A model generated the notes under the pieces. It saw only the letters and a list, made by a program, of their open reading frames with translations, was not told the DNA's origin and made no database searches. 64,000 nucleotides of DNA from Dactylosporangium roseum (GTDB lineage Bacteria > Actinomycetota > Actinomycetes > Mycobacteriales > Micromonosporaceae): assembly GCF_025264685.1 (NCBI RefSeq), contig NZ_CP073721.1, positions 549,001-613,000 on the forward strand, read 5' to 3'. The translations under genes were made by a program, and so were the position numbers. Positions 33,984-43,900 of the stretch are shown piece by piece (the first letter of the stretch is position 1; every line of letters starts with the position of its first letter).

Positions 33984-35738
33984 ATGACGGTATACGGAGG
34001 ACCGTCGCGCTGGCCGGACGAGCCGGACGGGCGCGACGACCGGCCCGGCTACGGCCCCCCGTCACACGATCAACCGACCGGAGGCGGCCAAGGTTACGGG
34101 CGCCCGCCGAACAGTGGTGGCGCCTCCGGGAGCGCCCGGGTGCCCGGACCGGGTCCTGCGGGTCCCGGTTCCGGTGGTCCTGGTTCCGGTGGTCCCGGGC
34201 TCGGTGCTCCCGGGTTCGGCAGTCCCGCGTTCGGCGGTCCTCGCGAGCCCACCGGTCCCGTGTCCGGCCCTGTCCACGGCGGCCGTGACGCCACCGGGCC
34301 TGTGTACGGCCGCGGCTCGGAGCCCTCCGGACCCGTGTTCGGCGGTGCTCCCGACGCCACCGGGCCGATGTACGGCGGTCCGCGGGACACCACCGGGTCG
34401 TTCAACGGTTTCCGTGAGCCGACCGGGCCGCGGTATGGCGGGTCGCGCGACCCGATCCCCGGCCCGGCCCGTGCCGAGGACCTCTACGCCGCCCAGGCCT
34501 ACCAGCCCGAGGAGCGCGCGGGCCGGCGCAAGCTCCCGCTGCCCGGCGAGGCTCCGCCCGAGGGCGGTCGTGGTCGCGGCCGGCGCACCGCGATCCTCGT
34601 CGGCATCATCGCGGTGCTCGTCATCGGCGCCGGCACCGCGGGGGCGGCGACGCTCCTCGGCGGCGACGATCCCGAGCCGACGGCCAACCGGTCCGCGGCG
34701 CCGCAGGCCGCCGGCGGCGGTTCGCCCGCCGGGTCCCCAGCCGGCCAGGGCGTTCCCGGTCCGGCGGACGGCATCTCGATGACCGCGACCGGCGACATCG
34801 TCATGGGCATGGCGCCCAACGGGCTGCCGCCCAACGGCGGCAAGGGCTTCTTCGACCCGGTCAAGCAGTTCCTCGCGGCCGACTTCCAGATGGGCAACCT
34901 CGAGCAGGCGCTCACCGACGACACCGGCGTCGGCAAGTGCTCGGCCGAGTCGGCCGGCAAGACGTGCTTCGCCTTCCGGACCCCGCCGTCCTACGTCAAC
35001 AACCTCAAGGACGCCGGTTTCCACATGGTCACCATGGCGAACAACCACGCGTACGACTTCGGCGAGCAGGGGTACAAGAACTCGCAGAAGGCGCTCGACG
35101 GGGCGGGGATCAAATACACGGGCTGGCCCGGCATGATCTCGGTCGCCGAGGTCAAGGGCCTGAAGGTCGCCGTGGTGGGCTTCGCGTCGTACAAGTGGTC
35201 GAACCTCTGCAGTGACCTCGACGCCGCGGAGAAGATCGTCAAGGACGCCGCGAGCCAGGCGGACCTGGTGGTCGTGCAGGTCCACCAGGGTGCCGAGGGC
35301 TCGGACAAGACGCGCACCAAGCCCGGCACGGAGTGGTTCCTCGGCGAGAACCGCTGCGACACGATCGCCTTCGCGCACAAGGTCATCGACGCCGGTGCTG
35401 ACCTGGTCGTCGGGCACGGTCCGCACGTCATGCGGGCGATGGAGTTCTACAAGGGCCGGCTGATCGCCTACAGCCTGGGCAACTTCGCCGGCTACCGGGC
35501 GCTGAGCTACAACGGCGTGGTGGGCATCGGCGGGGTGCTCAAGGTCCAGTTGGCCGGCGACGGCACCTGGAAGAGCGGCTCCCTCACCGCGACGTACATG
35601 GTGGCGCCCGGCCTGCCGAAGCCCGACCCCAAGAAGCAGGCCATCCCGTTCGTCTCCAACCTGACGAAGCAGGACTTCCCGACCACGGGCCCGAAGATCG
35701 ACACGGACGGCACGATCACTCCTCCGGCGGCCGGCTGA
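33984..35738 (+). CDS. CapA-family (PGA_cap) metallophosphoesterase-like membrane protein
   Basis: A 584-residue protein. Residues 1-185 are a disordered Gly/Pro-rich tail with six copies of a motif like (D/E)xTGPVYGG (about 80-150). One membrane helix (AILVGIIAVLVIGAGTAGAA, about 212-232) leads to an outer PGA_cap domain (about 265-545): MTATGDIVMG, NLEQALTD, FHMVTMANNHAYDFGEQG, VVQVHQGAE and HGPHVMRAMEFYKGRLIAYSL. CapA proteins act in poly-gamma-glutamate or related envelope polymers, but actinobacterial free-standing members are uncharacterised. ATG 33984 follows GGGGTGGGGAT. Confidence 0.88.
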   Translation: MTVYGGPSRWPDEPDGRDDRPGYGPPSHDQPTGGGQGYGRPPNSGGASGSARVPGPGPAGPGSGGPGSGGPGLGAPGFGSPAFGGPREPTGPVSGPVHGGRDATGPVYGRGSEPSGPVFGGAPDATGPMYGGPRDTTGSFNGFREPTGPRYGGSRDPIPGPARAEDLYAAQAYQPEERAGRRKLPLPGEAPPEGGRGRGRRTAILVGIIAVLVIGAGTAGAATLLGGDDPEPTANRSAAPQAAGGGSPAGSPAGQGVPGPADGISMTATGDIVMGMAPNGLPPNGGKGFFDPVKQFLAADFQMGNLEQALTDDTGVGKCSAESAGKTCFAFRTPPSYVNNLKDAGFHMVTMANNHAYDFGEQGYKNSQKALDGAGIKYTGWPGMISVAEVKGLKVAVVGFASYKWSNLCSDLDAAEKIVKDAASQADLVVVQVHQGAEGSDKTRTKPGTEWFLGENRCDTIAFAHKVIDAGADLVVGHGPHVMRAMEFYKGRLIAYSLGNFAGYRALSYNGVVGIGGVLKVQLAGDGTWKSGSLTATYMVAPGLPKPDPKKQAIPFVSNLTKQDFPTTGPKIDTDGTITPPAAG

Positions 35739-35762
35739 CGCTAGTTCGAGCACCACCTCGCC

Positions 35763-35862
35763 GGCTCCGGGCGGCCGTGCCGCGCGACTCACAGATCATG
35801 GGAAGGATCTGGCTATCGGGGCAGCCGGATCTTTCCCATGATCTGTGAAGTCGCCCGGAGCC
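35763..35862. terminator. Extended palindrome with dispersed hairpin repeat, copy 2
   Basis: The core has 25-bp arms (35790-35814 and 35823-35847, two mismatches) around loop ATCGGGGC. Outer 11-bp arms GGCTCCGGGCG (35763-35773) and CGCCCGGAGCC (35852-35862) extend the symmetry to 100 bp. It begins 25 bp after the CapA-type gene and is a plausible terminator. The core is shared with 10869-10914, which lies in a different setting, so it is also a dispersed repeat. Confidence 0.7.
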
Positions 35863-36093
35863 TCGTGATCATCAAGCGGTGTGGGTCACGTCCGCCGGCC
35901 GGGTGTCGGCGCCGCGTGAGTGCGGGACCGGGCCGTCGGTCATGGTGAAGACCTGCTTCAGGCGCTGCCGAAAGGTGCCGTACGTCAAGAGGCAGGATCG
36001 CCCGATCGGGCCTCGTCACCCTCCGACGTATTGTCGGTGCGTGGTTCGTATCGAGCGACGGACCGCTCTTCAGGAACAGAGCGAGGGGACGAC

Positions 36094-36819
36094 GTGACCG
36101 AGACTGCGTTGGGTCTGAAGCGGAGGGCCCGCCGGATGGCGCGCGCCCTGGCGCACATCCACCCCGACGCCCACTGCGAACTCGACTTCACCAACCCCCT
36201 CGAGCTCGCCGTCGCGACCATTCTGTCCGCGCAGTGCACCGACGAGCGGGTCAACCAGGTGACGCCGAAGCTGTTCGCCCGGTGTCCGACCGCGGCCGGC
36301 TACGCCGCCGCCAACCGCACGGAGATGCAGGAGCTCATCCGGCCGACCGGATTCTTCCGCAACAAGACCGACTCGCTGATCAAGCTCGGCCAGGCGCTGG
36401 TCGAGCGGCACGACGGCGAGGTGCCGGGCACGCTGACCGAGTTGGTGGCCCTGCCGGGCATCGGCCGAAAGACCGCCAACGTCATCCTCGGCAACGCCTT
36501 CGACGTGCCGGGCATCACGGTCGACACGCACTTCAAACGGCTCACGCAGCGGTGGAGATGGACGACCGAGACCGACGAGGTGAAGATCGAGTTCGCCGTC
36601 GCGAAGTTGATCGAGCCGCGCGACTGGACCATGCTCTCGCACCGTGTGATCTTCCACGGCCGGCGGGTCTGTCACGCGCGCAAACCGGCGTGTGGCGCCT
36701 GCGCGCTGCGCAAGGATTGCCCGTCGTACGGCATCGGCCCGACCGATCTCGAAACCGCGATCAAGCTGCTGAAGGGCCCGCGAGCAGCCGAACTCGCCGA
36801 GTTGGCGATGGCGTCATGA
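36094..36819 (+). CDS. nth: Endonuclease III (Nth)
   Basis: A 241-residue base-excision repair glycosylase/AP lyase. The helix-hairpin-helix [13 protein letters not shown] contains the catalytic Lys (about residue 132), VDTHFKRL gives the catalytic Asp, and the [4Fe-4S] cluster is C-x6-C-x2-C-x5-C ([17 protein letters not shown]). It removes oxidised pyrimidines. GTG 36094 starts [15 protein letters not shown]; upstream frames lack coding character. The stop overlaps the ATG of the thioredoxin gene (ATGA). The nth-thioredoxin-NUDIX-marP order is as in M. tuberculosis Rv3674c-Rv3671c. Confidence 0.96.
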   Translation: MTETALGLKRRARRMARALAHIHPDAHCELDFTNPLELAVATILSAQCTDERVNQVTPKLFARCPTAAGYAAANRTEMQELIRPTGFFRNKTDSLIKLGQALVERHDGEVPGTLTELVALPGIGRKTANVILGNAFDVPGITVDTHFKRLTQRWRWTTETDEVKIEFAVAKLIEPRDWTMLSHRVIFHGRRVCHARKPACGACALRKDCPSYGIGPTDLETAIKLLKGPRAAELAELAMAS

Positions 36820-37472
36820 CCATGCGGACCGCCACCCGGCCACTGGCCGGCCTCCTCACCGGAATCCTCCTCGCGCTCGCCGGCTGCACCGCGAACACCA
36901 CGGCCCCGTCCGGCGACCCGGGCGCCATCCCCTCCGGCCCGCGTTGCATCGAACCCGCTCCGACCGGCACCGGCTCGACGGGCGGCACGGGTTCCGCCTC
37001 CGCCGCCGCCCCGGACGGCAAGAGCCGGCCCGCGTTGCCCGCCATGGCCTTGCAGTGCTTCAACGGCGGCCGGTGGACCTCCCTCTCCGACCTCGTCGGC
37101 ACGCCGACGATCATCAACCTGTGGGCGTCCTATTGCGAGCCCTGCCGCACCGAGCTGCCCGCCATCCAGCGGGTTGCCACCGCCGGCGCCGGCGAGATCC
37201 ACGTGGTCGGCATCGTCACCAGGGACCGTACGGAGGCCGCCCGCTCCGTCATCGACGCCAAGGGCCTGACGTTTCCGATGCTCGAGGACAAGGGGCAGCA
37301 GTTCGCCATCGCGACCGGCCCGCTGGTTGACAAGGCCCTCGTGTCGCTCCCAGCTACCCTGTTCGTCACCGCGGACGGCCGGATCGCGTACGCCTACCAG
37401 GGCCCCGCGCTCGACGAATCGAAACTGCGTGACCTCACCAGCCAGTACCTCGGTGTCACGGTGCCGGCATGA
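36816..37472 (+). CDS. TlpA/ResA-like thioredoxin lipoprotein
   Basis: A 218-residue protein. A signal peptide ends in a lipobox (LALAGC, Cys about 25), followed by a Ser/Thr/Gly-rich spacer. The thioredoxin fold (about 85-218) has the active site [13 protein letters not shown] (C-E-P-C) and the cis-proline loop SLPATLFV. It is an extracytoplasmic disulfide reductase or isomerase, like Rv3673c. It is translationally coupled to nth and overlaps the start of the NUDIX gene. A second cysteine pair ([13 protein letters not shown]) lies before the catalytic domain. Confidence 0.92.
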   Translation: MTMRTATRPLAGLLTGILLALAGCTANTTAPSGDPGAIPSGPRCIEPAPTGTGSTGGTGSASAAAPDGKSRPALPAMALQCFNGGRWTSLSDLVGTPTIINLWASYCEPCRTELPAIQRVATAGAGEIHVVGIVTRDRTEAARSVIDAKGLTFPMLEDKGQQFAIATGPLVDKALVSLPATLFVTADGRIAYAYQGPALDESKLRDLTSQYLGVTVPA

Positions 37473-37495
37473 GTGAACGCAACCGTGGAGGTGGC

Positions 37496-38206
37496 ATGAC
37501 AGACCCCGAAGCCGAGGCCCTCGGCGCGCGCCCGGCCGGCGGACCCACCCCGCCGGCCGACCTTCCCGGCTGGTTCGAGCCGCTGCTGACCCGCCTCCGG
37601 CGGACCGAAGCCAGCGACTTCACGCGCCTCCCGACCCCGGACGACGAGGGCCGGCGGCAGAGCGCGGTCCTGATCCTCTTCGGCGAGCAGCCCGGGCTCG
37701 GTCCCGACATTCTCGTCCTGCAGCGCGCCGCGACGATGCGCAACCACGCCGGTCAGCCGGCCTTCCCGGGTGGCGCCGTCGATCCGGGCGACGCTGACAG
37801 CATCGCGTGCGCGCTACGTGAGGCGGAGGAGGAGGTCGGTCTCGACCCCGGTACGGTCGACGTGGTCGCCACCCTGCCGACGCTGTGGATCCCGGTCAGC
37901 AACTTCCTGGTCACGCCGGTGGTCGCCTGGTGGCGCAAGCCCCACCCCGTCGGGCCGGCGGACCCGGCCGAGGTGGCGCGCGTCGAGCGGCTTCCGATCC
38001 GGGACCTGGTCGATCCGGACCATCGTCTGCGCGTACGACACCCGAGCGGATGGATCGGGCCGGCGTTTCGGATTCACGACATGTTGGTGTGGGGTTTTAC
38101 CGCCGGCGTGCTGTCTACGCTGCTGGAACTCGGTGGTTGGGCGGTGGAGTGGCCGACCGGCCGAGTGGAGGAACTGCCGACACCTGGTGCCGCACCCGTA
38201 CCCTGA
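37496..38206 (+). CDS. NUDIX hydrolase, CoA pyrophosphatase-like
   Basis: A 236-residue protein. The NUDIX box begins GGAVDPGDADSIACALREAE, followed by EEVGL, with D at the first acidic position, as common in the NUDT7/CoAse subgroup; AFPGG precedes it. The order is as in M. tuberculosis Rv3672c next to marP. Start ATG 37496 has GGAGGTGG upstream; ATG 37469, overlapping the previous stop, would add nine residues. It cleaves a nucleoside diphosphate-X substrate; CoA itself is an inference. Confidence 0.88.
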   Translation: MTDPEAEALGARPAGGPTPPADLPGWFEPLLTRLRRTEASDFTRLPTPDDEGRRQSAVLILFGEQPGLGPDILVLQRAATMRNHAGQPAFPGGAVDPGDADSIACALREAEEEVGLDPGTVDVVATLPTLWIPVSNFLVTPVVAWWRKPHPVGPADPAEVARVERLPIRDLVDPDHRLRVRHPSGWIGPAFRIHDMLVWGFTAGVLSTLLELGGWAVEWPTGRVEELPTPGAAPVP

Positions 38207-38210
38207 ATGC

Positions 38211-39395
38211 GTGTCTGGCAGTGTGATCGATATCGTCCTGTTACTCCTCGTGGTGATGTTCGCCGTCAACGGTTACCGCCAGGGGTTTCTCGTTGGTCTG
38301 CTGTCATTCATCGGGTTTTTCGGCGGCGCGCTGCTGGGACTCCAGCTAGGACCGCTGATCGCCGAGCGGTTCGATGACGACCCGGTGCGGGTCGTCATCT
38401 CGTTGTCGTGCGTGTTCGGCCTGGCCGTCGCAGGTCAGGCGCTCGCCAGTTTCGTCGGCAACCGGCTCCGCAGCGCGATCGTCAGCCGCAACGCCCAGGC
38501 GGTCGACAACGCCGGAGGCGCGGTCGTCTCCGTGTTCGCGGTGCTCGCGGTCGTGTGGCTGGTCGCCGCACCGCTCAGCTCCTCGTCGCTACCCTGGCTG
38601 GCCCGCTCGGTCAGCAACTCGATCATCCTGAACGTCGTCGACAAGGCCATGCCGGCGCAGGCCGACGCGCTGTCCGAGGCGCTGCGGGACACCGTCGACA
38701 CTCGAGGCTTCCCCGACGTTTTCGACGGTCTCTCCCCGACGCGGGTCAAGGACGTCTCGCCGCCGGACCCGGCGCTCGCCGGTTCCGAGCTGGTCAAGAA
38801 CGCCAAGAAGTCGGTCGTCAAGGTGCTCGGTACCGCTCCGAGCTGCTCCCGGCGGATCGAGGGTTCCGGCTTCGTGTACGCGCCGCAGCGGGTCATGACC
38901 AATGCACACGTGGTGGCGGGGACCAAGAGCGTCAACGTGGAGGTCAACGGCTCGCAGAAGAAGGCGGTCGTGGTGGCCTACGACCCGGAGCGGGACCTGG
39001 CGGTGCTCTACGTGAAGGACCTGAACGCCCCGGTCATGCAGTTCGCGACGAAGAAGGCCGAGACCAACGCCGACGCGATCGTGATCGGGTATCCGCTCGA
39101 CGGCCCGTACGACGCCCAGTCGGCCCGGATCCGCGACCACCGCAACATCACCGGTCCGGACATCTACGACGACGGCAAGGTCACCCGAGAGATCTACACG
39201 ATCCGCGCGCTGGTCCGCAGCGGCAACTCGGGCGGCCCGCTGGTCGCCACCGACGGTCAGGTGCTGGGCGTCATCTTCGCCGCAGCGGCCGACGACCCCC
39301 AGACGGGCTTCGCCGTGACGGCGGAGGAGGCCGCGGTGGTCGCCGAGGCCGGCAAGACCCACAACGACCCGACGAGCACCGGCAAGTGCGCGTGA
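38211..39395 (+). CDS. marP: MarP-type membrane serine protease
   Basis: A 394-residue protein with four N-terminal membrane helices of the CvpA kind (about 5-130) and a chymotrypsin-like protease domain. The triad is H233 (TNAHV), D262 (ERDLAVL) and S340 (SGNSGGP). Cysteines C212 and C393 match the disulfide pair of M. tuberculosis MarP (Rv3671c), which holds the site active under acid or oxidative stress. MarP is needed for acid resistance and cleaves the wall hydrolase RipA. GTG 38211 lies five bases after the NUDIX stop; the earlier open frame overlaps that gene and is not coding. Confidence 0.95.
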   Translation: MSGSVIDIVLLLLVVMFAVNGYRQGFLVGLLSFIGFFGGALLGLQLGPLIAERFDDDPVRVVISLSCVFGLAVAGQALASFVGNRLRSAIVSRNAQAVDNAGGAVVSVFAVLAVVWLVAAPLSSSSLPWLARSVSNSIILNVVDKAMPAQADALSEALRDTVDTRGFPDVFDGLSPTRVKDVSPPDPALAGSELVKNAKKSVVKVLGTAPSCSRRIEGSGFVYAPQRVMTNAHVVAGTKSVNVEVNGSQKKAVVVAYDPERDLAVLYVKDLNAPVMQFATKKAETNADAIVIGYPLDGPYDAQSARIRDHRNITGPDIYDDGKVTREIYTIRALVRSGNSGGPLVATDGQVLGVIFAAAADDPQTGFAVTAEEAAVVAEAGKTHNDPTSTGKCA

Positions 39396-39416
39396 GACCG
39401 TCCGCGAACGGCGGTC
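39396..39416. terminator. Bidirectional terminator between marP and mycP
   Basis: GACCG-t-CCG-CGAA-CGG-CGGTC fills the 19-bp convergent gap and overlaps the mycP stop. It can end both transcripts. Confidence 0.7.
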
Positions 39417-40800
39417 AGAGGATGAACCGGCGGCGCAGCCTGCGGCGGTGATGCGCGAGCACGCCGGCCGCGCCGCAGATCATGATCAGGAACGTCGCCA
39501 TCAGGCCGATGGCGACACTGGAGCCGACCCGGCGGCTGTCGGCGAGCCTGCGGATCCCCGGCGGTGCGGCGCTCTCGGCCGGCAGCGGCGCCACGCCGCC
39601 CTGCCATGGCGCGGCCGGCGCGCTCGGGGAAGGGCTGCGGACGACGGCCGGCCCGGACCTGGCCGGCGCGGCGGTCAGCGGGTTGGCCGCCACCTCCGGC
39701 ACCGGCGCGCGCAGCGCCGCGACCGGGTTGACCTCGCCGAATCCGAACCGGTCGTCCCGGCCCGCCGGTCCGAGGTCCCTGGCGGTCTCGATCAGCCGGT
39801 TGATCACGTTCGCGGCGCTCATCCTGGGGTACCGCGCGCGAACGAGTGAGGCGGCCCCGGCGACGAGGGGCGCGGCGAAGCTGGTGCCCTGCACCTGCCA
39901 GTACCCACCGCCGGGTTTGGCTCCGGTGAGGTTCACGGCCGGCGCGGTGAGCACCGTCTCGGGGCCGGTGAGTGACCCGGACCAGAGCGCGTCCGACCCA
40001 CCGGTGCCGCCGCTGGTCTGGCCGGCGGACGTCGAGGCGGCCGACACCGGATCGTTCGCCGCACCGGTGTCCAGCCCCGCGACGGCGACGACGCCGGGCT
40101 CGCGGGCCGGGTACCAGACCTCCTTGATCGAGGGGTCGGTAGCGATGTTGCCGGTGCAGGCGACGACGATGACATCCTTGACCGCGGCGTACCGGAGCGC
40201 GGCGGCGATCGCCTCGCTCCGCGTCGCACCGCCGAGCGAGAGGTTGATGACGTCGGCCCCGTGATCGACGGCCCACCGCACGCCCTTGGCGACGATGGCC
40301 GGATCGTCGTACTTGTTCTGCTGGTCGAGCACCCGCACGGGCAGGATCTTGGCACCGGGCGCGATGCCGACGACCCCCGAGTTGTCCTTGTTGCTTCCGG
40401 CGACGAGCCCGGCGACGGTCGTCCCGTGCCCGACCGGGTCGGTCCCGCCGGCCTTCGTGCTGGTGACGGAGGGCCCGGGATCCGCTTGAGCATCGGTGGC
40501 ACCGCCAGTGGCGTCCGCGACAAGATCGATGCCCGGCAGCACCTGCCCGACAAGATCCGGATGCGTCGCGTCGACTCCGCTGTCGACGACCGCGACCACA
40601 ACCCCTTTGCCGGTCGACAACTTCCAGGCATCCCGCACGTCGAGCGCCGCAAGCTGCCACTGCTGCCGGCGCACCTCGTCGGCATGGGCGACCCCGGTGG
40701 CCCCGCCGGCCACAGCCGCACAACTCAACGCCGCCGACAAGGCCAGGGTGAAGGCACGAGCGGCGGCGCGGGCGAGGGAGGTAGGCGCGATGGAGCCCAT
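39415..40800 (-). CDS. mycP: Type VII secretion mycosin (subtilisin-like protease)
   Basis: A 461-residue S8 protease. A signal peptide (1-41, ending AHADEV) is followed by the triad VVDSGVD (Asp), GHGTTVAG (His) and GTSFAAPLVAG (Ser). A proline-rich spacer and a C-terminal membrane helix (about 430-450) with a basic tail complete the mycosin architecture. Mycosins are anchored outside the membrane and stabilise the ESX core. Here the gene is followed, in the same orientation, by eccC upstream at 40988-44989. Gap 40801-40987 holds no gene. Confidence 0.94.
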   Translation of the reverse strand: MGSIAPTSLARAAARAFTLALSAALSCAAVAGGATGVAHADEVRRQQWQLAALDVRDAWKLSTGKGVVVAVVDSGVDATHPDLVGQVLPGIDLVADATGGATDAQADPGPSVTSTKAGGTDPVGHGTTVAGLVAGSNKDNSGVVGIAPGAKILPVRVLDQQNKYDDPAIVAKGVRWAVDHGADVINLSLGGATRSEAIAAALRYAAVKDVIVVACTGNIATDPSIKEVWYPAREPGVVAVAGLDTGAANDPVSAASTSAGQTSGGTGGSDALWSGSLTGPETVLTAPAVNLTGAKPGGGYWQVQGTSFAAPLVAGAASLVRARYPRMSAANVINRLIETARDLGPAGRDDRFGFGEVNPVAALRAPVPEVAANPLTAAPARSGPAVVRSPSPSAPAAPWQGGVAPLPAESAAPPGIRRLADSRRVGSSVAIGLMATFLIMICGAAGVLAHHRRRLRRRFIL

Positions 40801-40987
40801 TCTGGACCGTGTTGGCCCGATCTGTCAGGCCTGTTCGGCGACCTCGCCGAAACGAGAACCCTCGGGGTGATGAACACTCCGCGGCGTGGCGCCGACAGCC
40901 GTGCCGCGCGGTGGCCTGGCGCCGGCGCTGGCGTGGGGGCCGTTCGTGACGGAGTCGGTGCGGTGTTGCGCGACCAGCGTGGGCGCG

Positions 40988-43900
40988 TCACGTCGCCGGT
41001 AGGTGGGCCACCTGGACCAGCCGGGCCTCCTCTCTCCTCGTGACCAGCCAGCCGCGGCCCGGGGGCAGCGGGCCCGGCCGGACGGTGCCGAGCAGCACGC
41101 CCTCGTCCCGGTCGCCGGACATCACCAGGCCTGGCGACGACAGCTCGCGCAGGCGCTGGATCACCGGCTCGTACAACGCCCGGGACGCGCCACCGCTCCG
41201 CCGCGCGAGCACCAGGTGCAGGCCGATGTCGCGGGCCTGTGCCAGGTAGGGCAGGAGCGGCTGCAACGGGTTCACCGGACCGGTCGCGACCAGGTCGTAG
41301 TCGTCGACGAGCACAAAACACTCCGGACCGGTCCACCAGCTTCGTGTGCGCAGTTGGTCCTGCGTGACGTCGGGTCCCGGCAGCCGCCGCTCCATGTAGT
41401 CGGCGACCGACGCGATCAGCTCCTCGGTCTGCCGCACCCCCGTGCCGTATCCGATGAGGTGCTCCGTCACCACCGCCCCGAGCAGGCTCCGGCGGTGGTC
41501 GATCAGCACGATCCGCGCCTCGTGCGGCGCGAACCTCGTGCTGATCGTCGCCGCCAGCCCGCGCAACGCCGTCGACTTGCCCGACTCACCCTCGCCGAAG
41601 ATCAGGAAGTGCGGATCCCCGGCGAAGTCGATCCGGACCGGGCGCAGGTCGCTCTCGGCGATGCCCAGCGGCAGGGCGAGCCGGTTGGCCGGGTCGGCGT
41701 CCTCGGTGATGTCGGCGAACGGCACGACCGCCGGCAGCAGCCGCACCCGAGGCGCCGGTGCACCCGGCCACGCCGCCGCGATCGCCGTGACCAGGTCGGG
41801 CGGCTCGGCGCTCGCCAGCCGGGGCTGTGCCACCAGCAGATGCAGGCCCTCGGCCGTGATCCCCCGCCCGGGCGTCTGTTTCGGCACGTTGGCGGCGGCC
41901 TTGCGTGACACCAGGGAGTCGGTCTCGTCGCCCAGTCGCAACTCCAGCCGGGATCCGAGCAGGTCACGGAAGGCCGGCCGGAAGTCCGTCCACCGCGACG
42001 CGGACGCCACGACGTGCATGCCGTACGACAGGCCGCGGGTGGTGATGTCGGTGATGACCCCTTCCAGATCCTCGTACTCGCCCCGCACCGTCGACCAGCC
42101 GTCGATCACCAGGAACACGTCGCCCCACTGGTCGCCCGCCGCCGTGGTGCCGGCCGTGGCGCGCTGCCTCCGATACGTCGTCATGCTGTCGATCCCGCCT
42201 GCCGCGAACCGCCGCTCCCGCTCGGCCAGCAGCGCCGCGATCTCGCCGACGGTGCGCCGGACCGCCGCCGTGTCGAGCCGGCCGGCGACCCCGCCGACGT
42301 GCGGCAGGCCGCGTAGCCCGGCGAGCTGGCCGCCGCCGAAGTCCAGGCAGTACACCTGGACCTCGGCCGGCGTGTGGGTCAGCGCCAACCCGGTGATCAG
42401 CGTCCGCAGGGCGACGGACTTGCCGCTCTGCGTGCCGCCCACCACGGCGGCGTGACCGTCGGCACTGCCGAGGCTGAGCCACATGACGTCGCGGCGCTGC
42501 TCCAGTGGCCTGTCGATCAACGCCAGCGGCACCTGCAACGTGCCGCGCAACTGCGGGTTGACGACGGTCAGCCCGCGCATCGGATCGACGACAAGCGGCC
42601 CGAGCAACTCGTCGAGCGGTGCCGCGCTCGAGAGGGGCGGCAACCACACCTGGTGTGCCGGCACGCCCCGCCCGACGAGCCGTTCGACGATGATGTCCAG
42701 CAGGCTTTCCCCGGCAGGCGCCGTGGCGGATTCGGCCGCGGCGGCAGGTTTCGGCGGCAGCGGTACGAACTGAGTCCCGTATTCGACCACCCGCCGCCCG
42801 CCGGGCACGCCCTGCACCGCCGGCGATCGACCCGGTTGGCGATGCACACCCGACACATATGCCGCCTTGAACCTCGCCAGCGGCTCGGTGCCGGACTTCA
42901 GATAGCCGTGACCGGGGGACCGCGGCAGCTCGTATGCGTCGGGGACGCCGAGAACGGTGCGCGACTCCAGCGACGAGAACGTGCGCAGGCCGATCCGGTA
43001 GGACAGATGGGTGTCCAGCCCGCGCAGCCGTCCCTCCTCCAGGCGCTGCGAGGCCAGCAACAGGTGCATGCCCAACGACCGGCCGACCCGGCCGATCTGC
43101 AGGAACAGGTCGATGAAGTCCGGCTTGGCCTCGAGCAGCTCGCTGAACTCGTCGCAGACGATCAGCAGGCTCGGCAGCGGCGCGAGCGGCGCCCCGCCGG
43201 TGCGGGCCCGTTCGTAGTCGCGGACCGAGTCGTAGTCGCCGGAGCGCCGCAGCACCTCCTGGCGGCGGATCACCTCGCCGTTGATCGCGTGGGTCATCCG
43301 GTCGACGAGCGGCAATTCCTTGCGCAGGTTGGTGATGAACGCGGCCACGTGCGGCAGCCGGTCCATCCGCGCGAACGTCGCACCGCCCTTGAAGTCGATG
43401 AGGACGAAGTTGAGCGTCTCGGAGGAGTGGGTCGCGGCGAGGCCGAGCACCAGCGTGCGCAGCAGCTCCGACTTGCCGGACCCGGTCGCGCCGATGAGCA
43501 GGCCGTGTGGTCCCATGCCGTCCTGCGCCGACTCCTTGAGGTCGATGTCGACCGGCTGGCCTTGCTGCCCAACGCCGATCGTCACGCGCAACCGGTCGCG
43601 GTGCGGTCGCGGCGCCCACGCCGAGGCGACCTCCAACGACCACGGGTCGCCCAGGTGCAGCAGGGTGGTGAAGTCCGCGCCCGCACTGGGATCCCTGCCG
43701 CTCGCCTTCCCCTCGGCGCCGGTGCGGACCGCCAACCGCAGTGGTGCCAGCCGACGGGCGACGGCCTCCGCCTCCGCCGGGTCGAGCGCGTCCGGCACCC
43801 CGACCGACGTTCGCGTGTCGCCGGGCTCGGCGTCGGCGGACACGGTGGCGAGCCTGCCGTCCGACGGGTCGAGCACGATCGCCGAGCGGTCGAGCAGTCG

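Noticed and set aside
34062..35792. A minus-strand open frame opposite the CapA-type gene
   Set aside because: Antisense shadow caused by the repeated Gly/Pro codons; no recognisable protein.
37770..38210. Upstream extension of marP
   Set aside because: This stretch overlaps the NUDIX gene in another frame, and marP homologues begin at the membrane helix coded just after 38211.
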